Assembly: GCA_001600455.1 (NCBI GenBank)
Contig: BCKC01000001.1
Span: 6,889,418-6,953,417, forward strand
Length of the DNA: 64,000 bases
Origin: Endocalyx cinctus
Taxonomy: Eukaryota; Ascomycota; Sordariomycetes; Amphisphaeriales; Apiosporaceae
Reading direction: 5' to 3'
In this document: piece after piece, positions 13,153 through 25,241 of the stretch
Layout: each line of letters begins with the position of its first letter
Position numbering within the stretch: the stretch's first letter is position 1
Notes under the pieces: generated by a model
Seen by the model: the letters and a program-made list of their open reading frames with translations, nothing else
What the model was told of the DNA's origin: nothing
Databases searched by the model: none
Translations under genes and position numbers: made by a program

Positions 13153-14522
13153 GGTGAGTTGGGATTATGACTAGAAGGGCGACTAACAAGCTTGCATGAA
13201 GGAGAGCGACAAATGGAGTTCTAAGAAGAAGAGGGAAAGAATGAAGAGATCGAGGCACAAGAAGAGAGAATAATGGGTAAAGAGGCAAGTTTAAGTACAG
13301 GATATAATCTTGCGCAGCCGACAGGTGGTGTTCTACGCCTTGAGTTGCACCGATGACAACTAAGCATGATTAGCTAAACATGAGGTAAACGTGTTATGCA
13401 CAGAACAGCCCAACGTTATGGATGGACCTCTTATTTCCGTGGGGTGATGATTAGGCAGCCAGTATCCATCCTTCATTCAAAATTATTCAAAAACGAGGCA
13501 CCCTTCTCAAAACCAAGTGAATAATACTATTGGTGCCAGACCACATGTATCAAGCTGTGGCTGCATTAACCCCTCAATGCGGCCTCTAGTCAGATAACGA
13601 ATTATGTAGCATTGTGTAGCGTGGATTGCATTTACAAAAATACAATAACCAATGACTCTGCTTGAAATAATAATCCGCGCTTACTTTTTCAGATTAACTT
13701 GCATTAGGATTCCCATATAATATTTTGTCTCGGTTGCAGATTTGGGTGATACATCCTGCACAGCCTCTCGAACGTTTGGTCCGGTTCTGCAAGGAATTTA
13801 GACGATCCTCCCCCTTGATTCGATATTGTACTTTTGCGGGTTCTACTTTGAATTAATTTATATAATTGATTTTTGTGTATGCGGCTGAGGCAAAAGCCCC
13901 TTGTCACTTTTATGTGATTTTGATTTGCTACTGTACTTTTGAAGACGATCCTGCCTTGCATGGTTAGCCAGTAAGAACCAACCTTAATGGCTACCTGTAT
14001 ACATGAAATTTACTTGAATGCGTCAAGGGATACGTAAAAGGTTCGGTGAAATATATGATATGATTGAAATATTTAACAATGTTAAGCGAGAGGTAGAGGT
14101 AGCTTCTCTAAGGTTTAGTACGGGTTATCAAAGTCCTGGGTACATGTGACCATACGTCAACACTGCTATTTCCACCGAGTACTTCTACGGTTACAAATTT
14201 TATATATAGTATCTGGAGTATAGAATTCCGTGCATGTAGGTACCTATGTACTTGATTATTTCAATCTGACATATTCAATTACTTGTATGATGAAAAAAAA
14301 AAAAAAAAAAAGGAGAAAAAAACAAGAATCTGGTTAGGCGAGAGTAAAAGAAACAGAGCTTCCGTCAGGATATTTAAGTGCCACTATCCCTCCGGTATTT
14401 CATGCTCAAAATATTCTGAGCGTATAAACATAAACTACTAAACTTGAACGAAATCATATTAATTACTGCTTTCAAGACGAACATAAGATCACCCAAAAGT
14501 TATCACATCTCGTGTAAAAGCC
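13153..14522. other. Intergenic region, no convincing gene
   Basis: Promoter side of the Clr5-domain gene followed by AT-rich DNA. An 85-codon open frame on the minus strand (13704-13961) lacks coding character. A run of 19 A lies at 14293-14311. Nothing else is seen. Confidence 0.55.
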
Positions 14523-14828
14523 ATGGGCTCAACATCTACTTCCAAACGAGGCCCAACTGCAGCTACGCAGAAAAAGAAGTAGTTCAGTCCTAAAAAAACT
14601 GCCTATCGTTCTGATTATCACTCTAATCATATTTTTAGATCCACGTACACTCCATCAATATCCAGCACTAAAGCAAATTACGGGGATAATGACCCTCGTC
14701 CCAAAAGTCACGAAGCATTGTCCCGGGTTGGTGAAAACAAGAGTGCGGCTTACGCTGGCTATGAAACGGGCGGTGACTATTTATTACGCGGTATAGGGAG
14801 TCAATTTTCTTCTACGTTTAAGTCCTGA
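14523..14828 (+). CDS. Possible small basic protein, 81 residues
   Basis: Two short exons, 14523-14578 and 14639-14828, join in phase through a 60-base intron (GTAGTT..TTTTTAG, with a CTAAT branch-like site). The product is hydrophilic: an N-terminal Ser/Thr/Lys part (KRGPTAATQKKK), then a segment rich in Asp, Arg, Gly and Tyr (NYGDNDPRPKSHEALSRVGE, then YAGYETGGDYLLRGIG), ending FSSTFKS. No signal peptide or membrane segment is seen. The second exon stays open for 62 codons in a region where other frames are closed, and its composition looks protein-like. The donor is weak and I recognise no family, so this is a candidate only. It stands alone between the Clr5-domain gene and the NRPS-like gene. 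Confidence 0.4.
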
Positions 14829-15631
14829 ACTTCCAATCTGTGCTAGGTAGAAGACGCTACATTGTCATGAAAAGCTGGAAGGTCACCAAGTACACCGAAG
14901 TGCTGGCTCATACTGTCTGATTATATAATTAGCTGAAGATTTATCCATTCCCTTTTCTAAATCTTATTTAAATATATTTCTACAGTTATATATCTAACAC
15001 GTTAAATCTTTACTCTTTTCGTTTCCTTTATTCCGTAGATTAAAATCTCTCCTAAACCTCGACCAATTTTAAGTAAGAAATTATAATATATTATATTAAC
15101 ATTTTCTAATAACATCTGCCATATATATAATCGATAAAAGATAACTAAATAAATCTAAAATTAAATATAATAGTGAACAAGGACGAGAGCACCGCTATGC
15201 GGAACAACGTATTTCCAGCTGGGTGGTGGCCAAGTATAAGGGGTTTTGGCTTAAGTAAATCGTATCGCTAGTATATAGGCCGTGAATTATATAAAGATTA
15301 TATGGGAATTTTGGCCTTCCGGCCTTGATTTAAAACGAAAGCAGTCTATTTGAAAACGGGAGGTGAGCTTGCAGCCCACAGAACGTCCTAAGTTTACAAT
15401 GTTTACTATATTACACGGAAAAGATAAGATAAGAAAACGACAGGGGTTTTTAAAGATGGTTCCGTAGAGGCGTGTAGAAGACCCTTCGTAAACTCAGGCA
15501 CTACTACTACGAGCAATATACCGTGCATATACCCATGCACTTAAGTGATACGCAAAAGTGTCCCGCGGTTAGGGGAGTGTTGTTAAAACAGATGCCTACG
15601 ATTCTATATTACGAGTACCATGGGCTGCGGG
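14829..15631. other. AT-rich intergenic region with repeat copy
   Basis: Very AT-rich DNA around 14930-15170 resembles RIP-degraded sequence. It is followed by a copy of the dispersed repeat listed at 15355-15499. No gene is seen. Confidence 0.6.
15355..15499 (+). repeat. Dispersed ~145 bp repeat, copy A
   Basis: Near-identical to the reverse complement of 40890-41036. About 95 bases in the right half (from ACACGGAAAAGATAAGATAA to the end) match exactly; the left part differs at several positions, mostly transitions. In copy B an inner 110-base unit is bounded by a perfect 10-base inverted repeat (CTGAGTTTAC..GTAAACTCAG); in copy A the matching left arm has one change (CTAAGTTTAC). It looks like a non-autonomous MITE-type element. 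A 23-base piece of its left end recurs at 62672-62694 with two transitions. Confidence 0.85.
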
Positions 15632-18600
15632 CTATCCCTGCCCCTGCGACGCAACCCACTCCTTAACCCATTTTCCCATCCACTCCAGCCCAACAGGTTC
15701 CATCTGCCGTAACACCGGACTCGTCGCAAGTGCACGATCGATCACCATGCTGCGGCTCTGATTCCGCAGCCCATTAACCTTCGACTCAGTGGCCCACAGG
15801 CGGTTGAAGAAGTCCACCAGTCTGCTGGCCGGATTTGAACTTGCCTCGTCGTGGCTTGCTTCTGCGTCTACTGTAGCCCTCAAGGTTCCTAGCCAAGTTG
15901 ACGGTGGAACCACTTGAAGTGGTCTTCGGCCAGTGCTGACAGCCGCCTCCGTGATGGCTGGAAGTAGTTCGTGCCAGGGTGTGACATGTGGATTGCGTAG
16001 ATTGAAAACTATCGCCGCCTCCTGTGGTTTACTTGTCGCTCCGGCAGTCATGGAGAGGTCTACCATCACATCTGCAAGCAGATCGACAGGTATAAAATCA
16101 ACATCGTCGAAAGGACCCAGGGTCTCGGGGATCTGGCCAAAGTGTAAGGAACTTATCACCATGCTAGGAAACCATTCCTTGGGATTCCATAGTCCGCCTC
16201 GACGCGCCGCGCCCGTGACCTGGCCGACGCCAACAATTCTTGACGGTACTCGATCGCCAAAGTGCCGCGCCCCAGCATCGACAAGCAGCTCAGCGATAAA
16301 TTTCGCACGGCCGTACCCAAAGGGCGAAGCTACGTCGAAGCTCTCGACAACCTCTTCTTTCGCCCCCGTGCTCCCACCGCCCACAGCGGCGACAGAGGAG
16401 ACGAAGACGAAGCGGGAGCCACCGGCCGCGGCGAGAGATAGAACGTTTACCATGGCTGCGAGCTGTGGGCGAAACGCCGAGAGGCTATGGTTAAAGTTGA
16501 CGGGCCAGGCGGCATGCAGAATTAACCCAACCTGTTCACTTAGCGAATTGTACGTTATATCGTCTAACCCAAGGTGTGGCTGCTGGAGACTGGCCTTGAT
16601 AAACGTTACGCGGCCATCCAATTCTGGCGTGTCGAGCCCAGCTTGTCGGAATGCCTGATACTGGGCGGCCTTGCCCCCGTCTTCCCCGCGGTTCAGACAG
16701 AAGATATGCCCAACGTCATCGCGTCTGAGTAGTGTGGCGAGCAGGTCCGTGCCCAGACTCCCGGTTGTTCCGGTGAAAACCACGTTCACCGGATTCACAT
16801 TTTTGCTGAGGGGCTTGCTTGTCTCTCTGGGTACTGGTATTTGTTGGACGAGACCCCTGTAGGTATCAAGCAACGTGCCCATCAATTCCTGTTCATCTAT
16901 GCCATCGCCGTCTCGACCGAGAACAACAACTGCCAATTGTGAAATAGTTGGGTTTTGGTATAGGCTGGAAAGGGCAAAATTGTGCCGGTGGAATACTCTC
17001 CTCAAGCTGCGGGTAAGTTGAAGGCCTTGTAGAGAGTCCATCCCGTGATCAAAGAAGTTTTCGGTATCTTTCAGCGCCATTCCAGTCACGGCTCGGATCT
17101 GTTGGCGAACGATGCGACTTACTTCGTCGAGATCCATGGCGTGCCATTTTGTCTCTGCACCTTCATCATCCTGTTCATCGGGGATGATGTCAGCATTGCT
17201 GTACAGCCTGTCGATTTCGTCTGCGTACTGGCTGATGCTGCGAGCTCGCATGAAGGTACCCTTTCCCGATCGAATCAGTGGCCGATCCGCTGGAAGGACG
17301 AGTATGAAAGATTTCTCAACGCGAGCATGGGCCGGGACACTTCGATTAGCTTCTTCGACACTCGGCCACTAAGAGGGTTTGTTAGCAAAAATCACTCAAC
17401 CAAAAGGCCATTTGTTCTCCAAAATGACCACTTGATCCTACTAGATTCTTGATACGAAGCGCGTGAAATAATATCTTACAATGCGTTCGATCAAGGTGGC
17501 CTGCTCTGCCGTTGATAGTTGGCTTTCCGATGTTCCTTGAACAAGAAGCGCCGCTTGAAATCTCTGGGCACCAATGACGAGAGTGCCGCTTACTTCGGGA
17601 TTGCTCGCCATGATGTGATGCTCCATTGAAATTGGATTTGTTTTCTCGCCGTTCAGGAATACGATGATATCATCAGCTCTGGCACTCCAACACCATATGT
17701 CCGGGATATCAGGATGTGGTTCAAACAGGTCCTTCGTTCGGTACTCGTACTGAAGGGCGTCGATTCCCGGTACCGTGAAGCATGGCTGTGTGAGTTCCAA
17801 GTCCTTGTTCCGGCGGACTATGAACTCATGGACGCCCTCGGTTACTTCATCAAAATGAGCGCCAACACAGGGGTGAAACTGGACATACCGCCAAAGGTTT
17901 CGCGCCGATGGTTCAGATGGCAGGAGCTTAGATTGAACGAGCTGGGGCACAATACCCGTCTCGGTGGCCCCCCACAAACAGCGCAAGTAGATTTTGGAAG
18001 CGACAAGGTCGCCCACACTCTGGGGCAAGTCGCCGCCAATATACATGATTGTCTCCAGGTGCGTGGCGCAGTACTCGAGTAGCTCGGGGGTCTGCAGCAG
18101 ATTCAATGAGCATAGGCTTCGTGAGAATCGATTAGTCAAATACGTACCTGCGCTAGCTCGGCCACGACTGATGGGATGAGTATCGCTACATCGGCGGGTG
18201 TCTGTTTCAGAGCGTCTACGACACCCTGAGCAGTAGGGATAGCCGCCGCCACGGGTGCAATTACAACATTCCCATAGGGAATCGCACCAACCACTAGCTG
18301 GGCGAGGAGGGCGCCCTGGCGGAAACGTTAGTTTTGAATCTCGGCGGTGAAGTTTGACCACACTAACATGGAACGGAGGCAATGTCACTATCACCCGCTT
18401 GCCATTTTGAAAGCTCCCTTCGACAGTTACCGTGCCGTCACCGGCTTGGATGTTCTTGGAGTTCAGAACTTTGGCGCATGTATCGTGTGTCCAAATGATA
18501 GGTTTCGGCAGACCTGTCGTTCCCGATGTGTGCCTACACCCAAAGGTGCTTGGATTAGCCATATCACCACTCACGGCTCAAGCGATGCTTACATAACAAC

Positions 18601-19198
18601 GAATGGGCACTGTCGCAGTTCCTGAAAAGTCTTATCCATCGCATAGTGCTGGTGCTGCTTGGATAGAAGCCCTTCGATGGATGGCACGGTAAGATGGCGA
18701 GGTGGCTGAACGGCATCGAGAACCAGACGCCCGGCAGGTGGCATCGGCTCCGGCGTCATCAGCGTGCGGCAGCGAAGCTGGCCAAACAACTTGCGGTGCG
18801 CAGCGGGACTATTTCTGGGCGATGTCACAAAAACCTGGGGAGTACAGTAAGCTTCACCTGGTATCGCCTCGGTACAAATCGCTTCAACTTACGACATAGC
18901 CAGCCTTGAGGGCGGCAATGACCACCGCGGAGTAGCGAACATCATTCGGGCCAACATATGCTAGGACCTCGGTATTGGTATCGTAGCTGCCCGGACCGCC
19001 GAGTTGGTGCACAAGCCACCAAGCCAAGCCGTTGATAATGTTGGCGAGCTGCGCATAGGTAATAGCCACTACGGTAGAGCCCGTCACCCATTCAGCATAT
19101 TCAGCATCGGGCCGCTTGCGGGCGAGGCGGTCAACAATGTGTGGGATCAGGTCATCTCGCCATTTCGCGACTCGCTCGTGTTCTGTGGTGTTCATCAT
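15632..19198 (-). CDS. NRPS-like adenylation-thiolation-reductase enzyme
   Basis: Six minus-strand exons, 19198-18893, 18834-18593, 18533-18368, 18315-18148, 18091-17480 and 17368-15632, join in phase into 1076 residues. Domain order is A-T-R. The adenylation domain (about 1-540) shows VFVTSPRNS, the ATP-binding loop HTSGTTGLPKP (about 184-194), WGATETG and the YRTKDLF..GEKTNP region, and ends in the SGKGTF lysine motif. The carrier domain has FFDHGMDSLQ with the phosphopantetheine serine at about 610. The thioester reductase has a Rossmann NAD(P)H loop (FTGTTGSLG, about 698) and an SDR-type Ser with YGRAK (Tyr about 850, Lys about 854). Such enzymes activate a carboxylic acid as AMP ester, load it on the carrier arm and release it reductively as aldehyde or alcohol. 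No condensation domain is present and the substrate cannot be read. All key motifs are intact. No tailoring genes are packed against it. Confidence 0.93.
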
Positions 19199-20221
19199 AC
19201 TGCTTAGCTATGGGGTATTGGGACGGGGAAAGAAAAACACATGGATATAGAAAAGAGGGTGACTGAAGACGGAGAAGTGGAAAATAGAGTATTGAAGGCA
19301 AGATCTGGCTCACAGAGCCTCGTTTGATGTGTATAAATACGAAGGTGTACCCGTGACGTTGAATGCCGTGTGGGGTTACTGGGCAGGCCTGGAACAGGCA
19401 GACAAACAGGGCCGAGTAACTCGTGTCAAGCCCCCGCTTAAGATTTGAATATGCGAAGACTCACCAACCAACGCACATGCAGTTGGTCAGCTTGGGAGCT
19501 CTGTAATAAGTGGGTGTGTAGCACGAATTTGTGAAGTAGCGAATCGGATGACGCTTTACGGTGCTCGATTAGTGCACACCACCGCCAGGGGACAACAAAG
19601 TTTCATAAAGGATAAGGACAATATTTTATTTCGTACGACTTATTCACCTCATATTTTACTACGCGAATTATTTAACAAAGAAAAAGTATTTATATATATA
19701 TATATATATTTCTATTTATACTATCGGGTCTTAGTTTCTTATTGTCGTACGATAATAATACTTATCCAGAACACTACAAAAAGATGCCCGACAATCGTTC
19801 TGGGCCGGCATCGAACTTCCAATGACGACAACTCTATTAAAAAATCGCTTAATAATTAGGTAACTTCATAGGTAATATATGCTATGCTATGATCTGTTGT
19901 ATCATAGCGGATGGTGCTATATTATATAGAATGTAATATGTAAACACTTCATGGAATCAGGGCTTAAGGATCTATCTACTTCTATGAACCGAACGTGAGC
20001 TCAGAACCCTATTTATAATGCTTCCAGAGCTATTAATACGTAATTACAGGATTAGTTGATCTCTCAGACCGGGTTGGTGAACTTGATTCCACCCCTTAAT
20101 TTTACGCCTCCGATACCAGGTCTCATTCAGTCCCACTTCTCGGTCATGATTGTGTTTTCTCGAGCTCCTGAATCTACGTAGATCCGCTTGTAATGTTTAC
20201 CCTGAAGATATCGGTATTTTT
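19199..20221. other. Intergenic region
   Basis: Upstream region of the NRPS-like gene (a GTATAAATAC box near 19330 could be its TATA element) and then AT-rich DNA with a TA microsatellite at about 19690-19708. No gene is seen. Confidence 0.55.
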
Positions 20222-21505
20222 CTACAGGTGTGGGATAAAGTTAGACCATTCGACACTATCAAAAACGCCAGCTGGCAATGCCCGCAAGCCAACAAACGCC
20301 TCTATAATGATGTATAACCGTGCTATTCCGTAAGAGCCCACCCACGTTGCCGCAATCAGATACTGTAAGAACACGTGCATGTTCTCGATCATTTCCGTTA
20401 CGGTGTTAATCCTCCCCTTCAGACGGAATAGTCGGCAGAAAAATGGCAGCTTCCACGTTATTAAAAGCAGCAGAAGACCGTACGAGACTGCGCTTAGAAG
20501 AAGAGTAATGCCAGCGACGCGCCAGAGCTCTCTTTCGACTGGCCCCGGGAAGGTGAAGTTCCACGCCACTAGATGCACGCAAATGTATGAGACAGCAATG
20601 ATTCCCTGTATCATAATATCGAACGCGCTAATCCTGTGTAGTCTTCGTCTTCCCGAGTCTTTGAAGGAAGCGAGAGGAATCCGCTTGGAATCACCGCCTA
20701 GTCCGAATAGGCGTTCCATGGCCCACATGATAGGGTCAAGGAATTCGTACGGGTCCGGTGGCGGATCGACAAAGTCGAGAGGAGTAAGCTTAAACGGTTG
20801 CTTCGCGGATTCACCAGCCGCTAAGAGTATATCGCGCATAGTCACCCCTTCTTTCAGATGAACGAGGATAGTGGACGTGGCGTCCAACGGCTTGTGGCGC
20901 CAAAACAAGAAAGTCGGAAGAGTGCGAAGAATGAAGGCAACCGTATCAATTTCAAACGTGGTCACAGGTAGGCGCTGGATAGCTCGGCCGAGACATTGAA
21001 GAGCAAACCAGGATATTTGGACGGATGTTAAGACACGAGAAAGAGTGTCGGCTTTACTCTTATCCCAGATGACTCTATCGTTGATGGCCGGATATTCCAT
21101 GAAGCCATGAGCTACAAGATATCGGATTTGATCTGCGCTGACGGGGAATTGGGGGTAATCGGGAGGGCCGAGCATGAAACCTCCCATATCAGCGAAGAAG
21201 CTGAGCCTGAGAGACCATTCCGGGTATCCGAGCGTTGAGAAATCCCGTGAAGATTGACGTGCTCAAAGCCACTGGTTGTGGGCAAACAAGGCCGTCACCT
21301 CTGGAAAGAAAACGGTAAAGGCTGCCCATGGCAATTTGCTGTAGAGAAAAGTTCGGAAGTCGTGACTCTGCGGTACATTGAGAAATAGGACCGACCAACT
21401 GGACAAGAAAATCGTGGAAAAACAGCTCCAGATAATATCGATTGTGCCTCGTCGGTTTGGCGCTTCAACCCATCCATATGTCAACGTTTCTTTTGAAACT
21501 TCCAT
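20222..21505 (-). pseudogene. Fungal integral-membrane protein gene interrupted by an in-frame TGA
   Basis: Reading from the ATG at 21505, a typical start of a fungal membrane-protein family (RRGTIDIIWSCFSTIFLSSW) runs to residue 80, where TGA (21265-21263) follows QWL. The same frame then continues openly to 20222 with further family hallmarks (FFADMGGFML, then DQIRYLVAHGF) and several hydrophobic spans near the C terminus. No splice pair removes the TGA. A change from CGA (Arg) by a single C-to-T transition would explain it. Without the stop the product would be about 426 residues with five or more membrane segments. Function of the family is unknown. I call it a nonsense-mutated gene; stop readthrough or a sequencing error are alternatives. 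Confidence 0.7.
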
Positions 21506-22108
21506 CTTTCTTCCCCTCCCAGCTTTGGAAATGTTGTTTGGTTTTTTTTTTTTTTTTTTTTTCTTGTTTTCTCTCCCAACTCAAGTTTATCTAGATTTCC
21601 CGAAATTCGACGTTCGAAGGATTGGCCCCCAACTGTGGCTGATGCATCCTGGACCGGAGACCCCTCAATTGCATAATTATACACCGCAGAAAAAATAGCA
21701 TTCCCGCCCTTGGTGCCAAGAGCTAATAAGTACAGCTGAAAACTTCATGATGTCGTTCATATCACTTGTTATTTGCAGGGAAGGAAGGGTCTAGGTCCAA
21801 TCACCAAGATTGGTTGATAAGAGAAAGATAATTAACCGCTCAACTGGGGTTAACGATATCAGAAGTGGGAATGAATGAAAAATTTCTTGCATCTTTACAC
21901 TCTTACTTAGTATCCCTGTCACTGTAGCTATTCCAAGTCTTTTCATACCTCTAGACAGGTATAATTCAAATAGGTATGTCGATGCCACCTATTAAAGGAG
22001 TGGGCGCCATGTAATTATTCTTTTCTCATACAAGATGGTACTAAGTTATACTAATTAATATATACAGTACAAATATATTAAAATTATGAGTTATGATACA
22101 GATTAGAG
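21506..22108. other. Intergenic region
   Basis: Contains a run of 21 T (21542-21562) in the leader region of the interrupted membrane-protein gene, then AT-rich DNA. No gene is seen. Confidence 0.55.
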
Positions 22109-23972
22109 TTATAACTCAGCCAACATGATCGCAGACATCTTTTCCGCTACTCCGTATACCGTAGCCGTTGGTGGTCCAGATGGCTCAAACGGAATAATCG
22201 AAGCATCGACAACTCGTAGATTTGTGGTACCATACACCTTGCCGGTGGTGTCAACCACGCCTCCCAGTTCCTTAGGAAGCATAGAGCAGGTACCAACCAT
22301 GTGGCAGTTGGAATTAACTGAAAATTTTCATAATCACATTAGTCAATTGAAATAACGGAATATATAATGCTAGGGGGAAAAAAGCACACTCACAATTAGA
22401 ACTGAGATATTCCACCCAATCACTTTGGCTAGGAACGGCATCCAAGCCTGGCGACGTCTCAGCCCCGATTACGCCCGCTAACGCTTCGGCACCGTACAGC
22501 TCTCGTACTTTTGACACAGCCGCGGCGAACATGTGGATATCGGCTCCTAGCATAAAGTATCTGGGGTTGATAACAACATCGCTGACGCTGTCTGAAGCAA
22601 CGTGGATGCTACCCCTCGAGAACGGTGACAGCGCCCAGGCGCGCGTGGCGAGAGCCGAGCCGTCTGTACCGCTCGTTCCTGTACCCATGACGGCGGCGGG
22701 GATCTTGTCGCTAAAGATAAGCTCGTGCTGTATCGAAAAGATCTTCTCGAGCGCCTCGGCGCTAACCGAGTTATTGTAAGCCGCAGCCTGAGTCGCCGCG
22801 TACGCGGACAAGTTAGCGGCCACCTCGGCAGATAAGTCGTCGGTTAAGCCCAGCTGCGAGGCCGACGTCCAGGTGAAGAAGTACGCGGTGTCGGTTACGT
22901 TGGTCGTCGTGTTGTACGATAGGCTGAAGCTGGTCTGCTCTTGCAGGTTCTCCCCTACGCCGGGCAGGTCTACGACGGAGGCAATACCGAGGGAGCTTAA
23001 CCGCTCCGGGTTTCCGACACCGGAGACTTCGAGAAGTGCAGGCGATTTGATAGATCCGGCCGAGACGATGACCTCGCGGTTCGCGAGGATAGTTTGCGAA
23101 GTACCGTCCGCCAACGTGACGACGACGCCGCTGGCTGTGGCGGCTTCACCTGCGTCAGAAGAGCTTTCCCAGGTGATGCGCTCCACGGTGGTGTTGACGA
23201 GTGCCTCCAAATTTTGCTTTGTCTGAGCTACAGGCCAATAGTAAGACCTCGCGGCGTCGGCGCGAATGTTTTCGTCTACATTGACCTCGAAAGGTGGGTT
23301 ACTGAATCCCATAGGATCTCCACCGTTCACGTCCGCGGCCGTCTCGATACCCATCTCGGAGAAGGATGCGTTGAGCAAAGGGAACAGTACTCCTTCGTTA
23401 TTGCTCTCAACTCGCCAACCAAGTGCCATAGGGCCGTCGAAGCCGTGAAACTCAGCGTCGTAGGCGACATGACCGACATCCACCTGCACTTCGTTCGGCG
23501 CATGGAATGCCTCGCCTTTCTTGTGGTAGGTATACAACTCCTCCCAGTTCCAGCCTTCGTTCCCGAGTTCCTCCCAAGCGTCAATCTGAGCCGCGCTCGA
23601 TCTCGTGTACGCCATACCGTTGATGGCGCTCGTGCCGCCCAACGCTTTTCCGCTGCTGATATACTGCGTCATCCCCACCGTGCCCGTGTAGTCCTGTCCC
23701 GCGGTTTGGTATAGCCAGTCGATGTTGGTGCCGGTCGGAAAGCCGTCCGGGTCGAGGACCCGGGAGTCATTGTACACGGACGGACCGGCTTCGATCACGA
23801 GCACGCTGTACGACGTCGAGTTGGCCAAGCGACTCGCCACCACGAGACCGGCGGTGCCTCCCCCGACGACGATGTAGTCGTAGGATGATGAGTTACCCAC
23901 CGGCAGAGCTAGGGCTGGGATGGCTAGCGATGCGGCCGTGGTAACGGAGAGTAGTAGGGATTTGAACATCAT
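22109..23972 (-). CDS. Secreted GMC-family oxidoreductase with altered active site
   Basis: Two exons, 23972-22394 and 22317-22109, join in phase into 595 residues. Residues 1-24 form a signal peptide (SLLLSVTTAASLAIPALA). The FAD dinucleotide motif VVGGGTAG lies at about 35-42, followed by the acidic end of the second strand (VIEAGPS). GMC signature stretches GKALGGTSAING and SAGSIKSPALLEVSG are present. The C-terminal catalytic region carries SNCHMVGTCSM (His about 532) and VVDASIIPFEPSGPPTATVY. Family members have a second His or Asn about 43 residues after the first; here that position is Pro575. The enzyme would oxidise an alcohol or sugar with FAD, usually giving hydrogen peroxide, outside the cell. 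The missing base partner may alter or abolish activity. Closest general type is aryl-alcohol/glucose oxidase-like; substrate unknown. Confidence 0.93.
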
Positions 23973-25241
23973 TTTTAGCGAATATCTGGAGGACCGAAAC
24001 GAGCGTGGACTTGTGGACCAGTTGATGACGTGGTAAACGACTCAATCCAAGAAAATCTTTCTTGCAGGTCGGGGCACCTGTACTTATGTTACCCTTTAAT
24101 CATCATTTTAGACGGCTTGTTCCGTTCGTAGACATCAATCAGCCCATCAATCAATCTCATTTCCTACTACTCGGGTTGACGCATGTAATATTATGCTCCG
24201 ACTACCGATACCTTGGCAAGACAGAGCTTTTAAACAGCATAACCATGCGAGAGAATGCGCATTAAATGTTGTTGGTCTTGCTCGTATTCGGGTTTTTACC
24301 GAGCTACCGAGCTGCCGAATTGCATCTCAAAATACGGATCTAATGTCTCGATTCGGCCAACTAACTGGGTCCGGGGTACTCCGTAGTGTGCTGGGATATC
24401 CCGCTTTTCTAGTATTTACTTATTAATAGTGAGACCCTCTGATAGTGAATATAGCGGGCAGGGCTGGATAGCTCCAATCCGTAATTTTGACAATAACAAT
24501 GATAATTTCCCCGAAAACAAGTCTTAACCTGTCAGTATCCCGGGGATCCACAATAAGGCTCGGACGTTATCGTATCTCTTAGCAGATATCTCGTACTCGG
24601 GTCCCGCTCGTATAATGAAGGTTGGTAATTGTTGCTCTTAGAAAAACAGGAATGAAATAGGGCCGATGAAGCGCATATGATCTGTTCAATACCTCATGGT
24701 CATTCATGTACTCTGTATAAAGAGATGAATTTCTCTTTCAGAAAACTAAAAACGTACCATGCGATCTGCATACCTAGGAGAGTACGACTACTACCCTACC
24801 GTGATAGGTGATATTTGTTCGCAGAGAAGAGGTATATGGGTTAATGAGACGATGTTTAGGGTAACCGTACTATAATCAAGGCTTTAATATGAAGAATAGA
24901 CAGAAATACCGAATCTCTCCAGTCGTTCTATTATCGAAATTTTGTTTAGTTTAGTTTTTCTCAAAATAATATAACCCTGTCTGATACCCCCTGACAACGC
25001 CACACGGTACCCCGCCTTACCCGCCCTAGCCACTAATGCCGGAAGATCAATTTCCCCCACTCCTACCCCCTTTTTTTATTTTATATTTTTGAGCTTACAT
25101 CAGGCTCGAGACTCACTCTCTATGATCGTCACTCTCACCTTGTATAAATAATAATGAATTTTATTCATTGGCTAACTTGTGGGCTAATTACAGCTATGAA
25201 ATAAACACTGAACCTATATAGCTTATCATATCCTCCTCTCT
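23973..25241. other. Intergenic region, no gene seen
   Basis: About 1.3 kb of AT-rich DNA with only short unrelated open frames. It is the promoter side of the GMC gene and the 3' flank of the WSC gene. Confidence 0.55.

Noticed and set aside
13704..13961. 85-codon minus-strand frame
   Set aside because: AT-rich, no family, no splice partners and no promoter-like leader.
15933..16658. 241-codon plus-strand frame
   Set aside because: Lies wholly antisense to the reductase domain of the NRPS-like gene, whose motifs are intact; no family resemblance.
23094..23714. 206-codon plus-strand frame
   Set aside because: Antisense to the GMC gene in GC-rich DNA; a composition shadow.
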